From: an uncultured Collinsella sp.
Lineage (GTDB): Bacteria > Actinomycetota > Coriobacteriia > Coriobacteriales > Coriobacteriaceae
Direction: 5' to 3'
Assembly (NCBI GenBank): GCA_958405195.1
Contig: CATYDM010000014.1
Location: forward strand, 1 to 49,688
DNA length: 49,688 bases
In this document: positions 49,161-49,688 of the stretch, in pieces
How positions within the stretch are numbered: position 1 is the stretch's first letter
Layout of the letters: every line of letters begins with the position of its first letter
The notes under the pieces: model-generated
What the model was told of the DNA's origin: nothing
What the model saw: only the letters and a program-made list of their open reading frames with translations
The model's database searches: none
Program-made: the position numbers and the translations under genes

Positions 49161-49565
49161 ATGGCTATCGAGAAGACCTTCATCATGATTAAGCCCGACG
49201 CGGTGCGCGACCGCAAGATCGGCGAGATTGTTGCCCGCATTGAGCGCAGCGGCCTTGTCATCGAGCGCATGGAGATGACCACGCTCGAGCGCGCTACCGT
49301 CGAGGAGCACTACGCCCATCTGGCCGACAAGCCCTTCTTTGGCGGCCTCTGTGACTTTATGACGAGCGGTCCTGTCGTCAAGATGGTCGTTTCCGGTCTC
49401 TCCGCTGTCTCCAAGATGCGCACCCTTATGGGCGCTACCAACCCGCTTGATGCTGCCCCCGGCACCATTCGCGGCGACTTCGCTGTCGATGTCAACGCTA
49501 ACGTGATTCACGGCTCCGACTGCCTGGAGAACGCCGAGATCGAGATTAAGCGCTTCTTTGGCTAA
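49161..49565 (+). CDS. ndk: Nucleoside diphosphate kinase
   Basis: Ndk, 134 residues, transfers the terminal phosphate between nucleoside triphosphates and diphosphates through a phospho-histidine. The N-terminal EKTFIMIKPDAVRDRKIGEI, the central MTSGPVVKMVVSG, the Kpn-loop-type region MGATNPLDAAPGTIRGDF and the active-site NVIHGSDCLENAEIEI with His117 are intact. ATG 49161 has AAAGG upstream and gives the family start; an ATG at 49119 would add 14 residues. It stands alone, followed by a strong terminator. Confidence 0.97.
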   Translation: MAIEKTFIMIKPDAVRDRKIGEIVARIERSGLVIERMEMTTLERATVEEHYAHLADKPFFGGLCDFMTSGPVVKMVVSGLSAVSKMRTLMGATNPLDAAPGTIRGDFAVDVNANVIHGSDCLENAEIEIKRFFG

Positions 49566-49603
49566 ACCAGCTTTGACTCCTTAAAGCTGTTAGCGTGTGG
49601 CTT

Positions 49604-49637
49604 GGGCGCCGCGGAACTCCATCCGCGGCGCCCTTTT
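49604..49637 (+). terminator. Intrinsic terminator after ndk
   Basis: GGGCGCCGCGG and CCGCGGCGCCC pair over 11 bp with an 8-nt loop, followed by TTTTATT. It lies 38 nt after the ndk stop. Confidence 0.92.
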
Positions 49638-49655
49638 ATTCCAAAATCTATGAAG

Positions 49656-49688
49656 GGGCCCGCTCGGACATGAGTTCCGAGCGGGCCC
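49656..49688. repeat. GGGCCCG palindrome cut by the window end
   Basis: Arms 49656-49668 and 49676-49688 are perfectly complementary over 13 bp (GGGCCCGCTCGGA with its complement) and separated by a 7-nt loop. The right arm reaches the last base, so the element may be longer. It shares the GGGCCCG core with the palindrome at 30012. Confidence 0.8.

Overview
The window is about 49.7 kb of GC-rich, gene-dense bacterial chromosome. Gene content and order point to a Gram-positive actinobacterium of the Coriobacteriia, most likely Collinsella or a close relative. The grounds are a large division and cell-wall (dcw) cluster with SepF and DivIVA but no FtsA, AGGAGG-type ribosome sites, GC-ending codons, and many intergenic palindromes. 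The genus is inferred from general knowledge, not from a search. No rRNA, tRNA, CRISPR array, prophage or transposase was seen.

Layout. (1) 1-5060: a DUF1846 protein, a small winged-helix protein, CTP synthase (pyrG) and a XerD-type recombinase. (2) 5375-21007: the dcw cluster mraZ-rsmH-ftsL-ftsI-murF-mraY-murD-ftsW-murG-murC-murB-ftsQ-ftsZ, with murE, ftsA and ddl absent. (3) 21218-29133: the post-ftsZ genes pgeF, yggS, sepF, yggT and divIVA, split by a complete pstSCAB-phoU phosphate-uptake operon; pstS overlaps the pgeF stop. (4) 29300-31896 on the minus strand: a nitroreductase and a PiT phosphate transporter with its DUF47 partner. (5) 32105-35204: an unknown small protein, a BI-1/YccA membrane protein, a PARG-like macrodomain protein that lacks the usual catalytic glutamate, and an SGNH esterase. 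(6) 35264-37984: an array of three palindromes, then thiD and thiC on the minus strand, thiC having a TPP riboswitch. (7) 38056-45042: a membrane protein, yaaA bracketed by two copies of a palindromic repeat, an M18 aminopeptidase, polA, a very large perfect palindrome and a HAD phosphatase. (8) 45186-48776: argG and argH, preceded by an arginine-rich 24-codon leader and separated by an unrecognised 56-residue ORF. (9) ndk and a palindrome cut by the window end.

How the genes work together. The dcw block makes the UDP-MurNAc-pentapeptide, the lipid-linked precursors and the septal synthase (FtsW with FtsI), and builds the Z-ring scaffold (FtsZ, SepF, FtsQ, FtsL, DivIVA). Pst with PhoU and PiT with DUF47 give high- and low-affinity phosphate uptake. 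ThiC and ThiD make the thiamin pyrimidine under TPP control. ArgG and ArgH finish arginine synthesis, with leader features that suggest ribosome-mediated attenuation.

The most unusual signals are the arginine leader ahead of argG, the roughly 80-bp-period palindrome array at 35264-35476, the repeat-bracketed yaaA, the pst operon inside the division cluster, the probable AUC start of yggT, and the QEA variant of the PARG-like protein.
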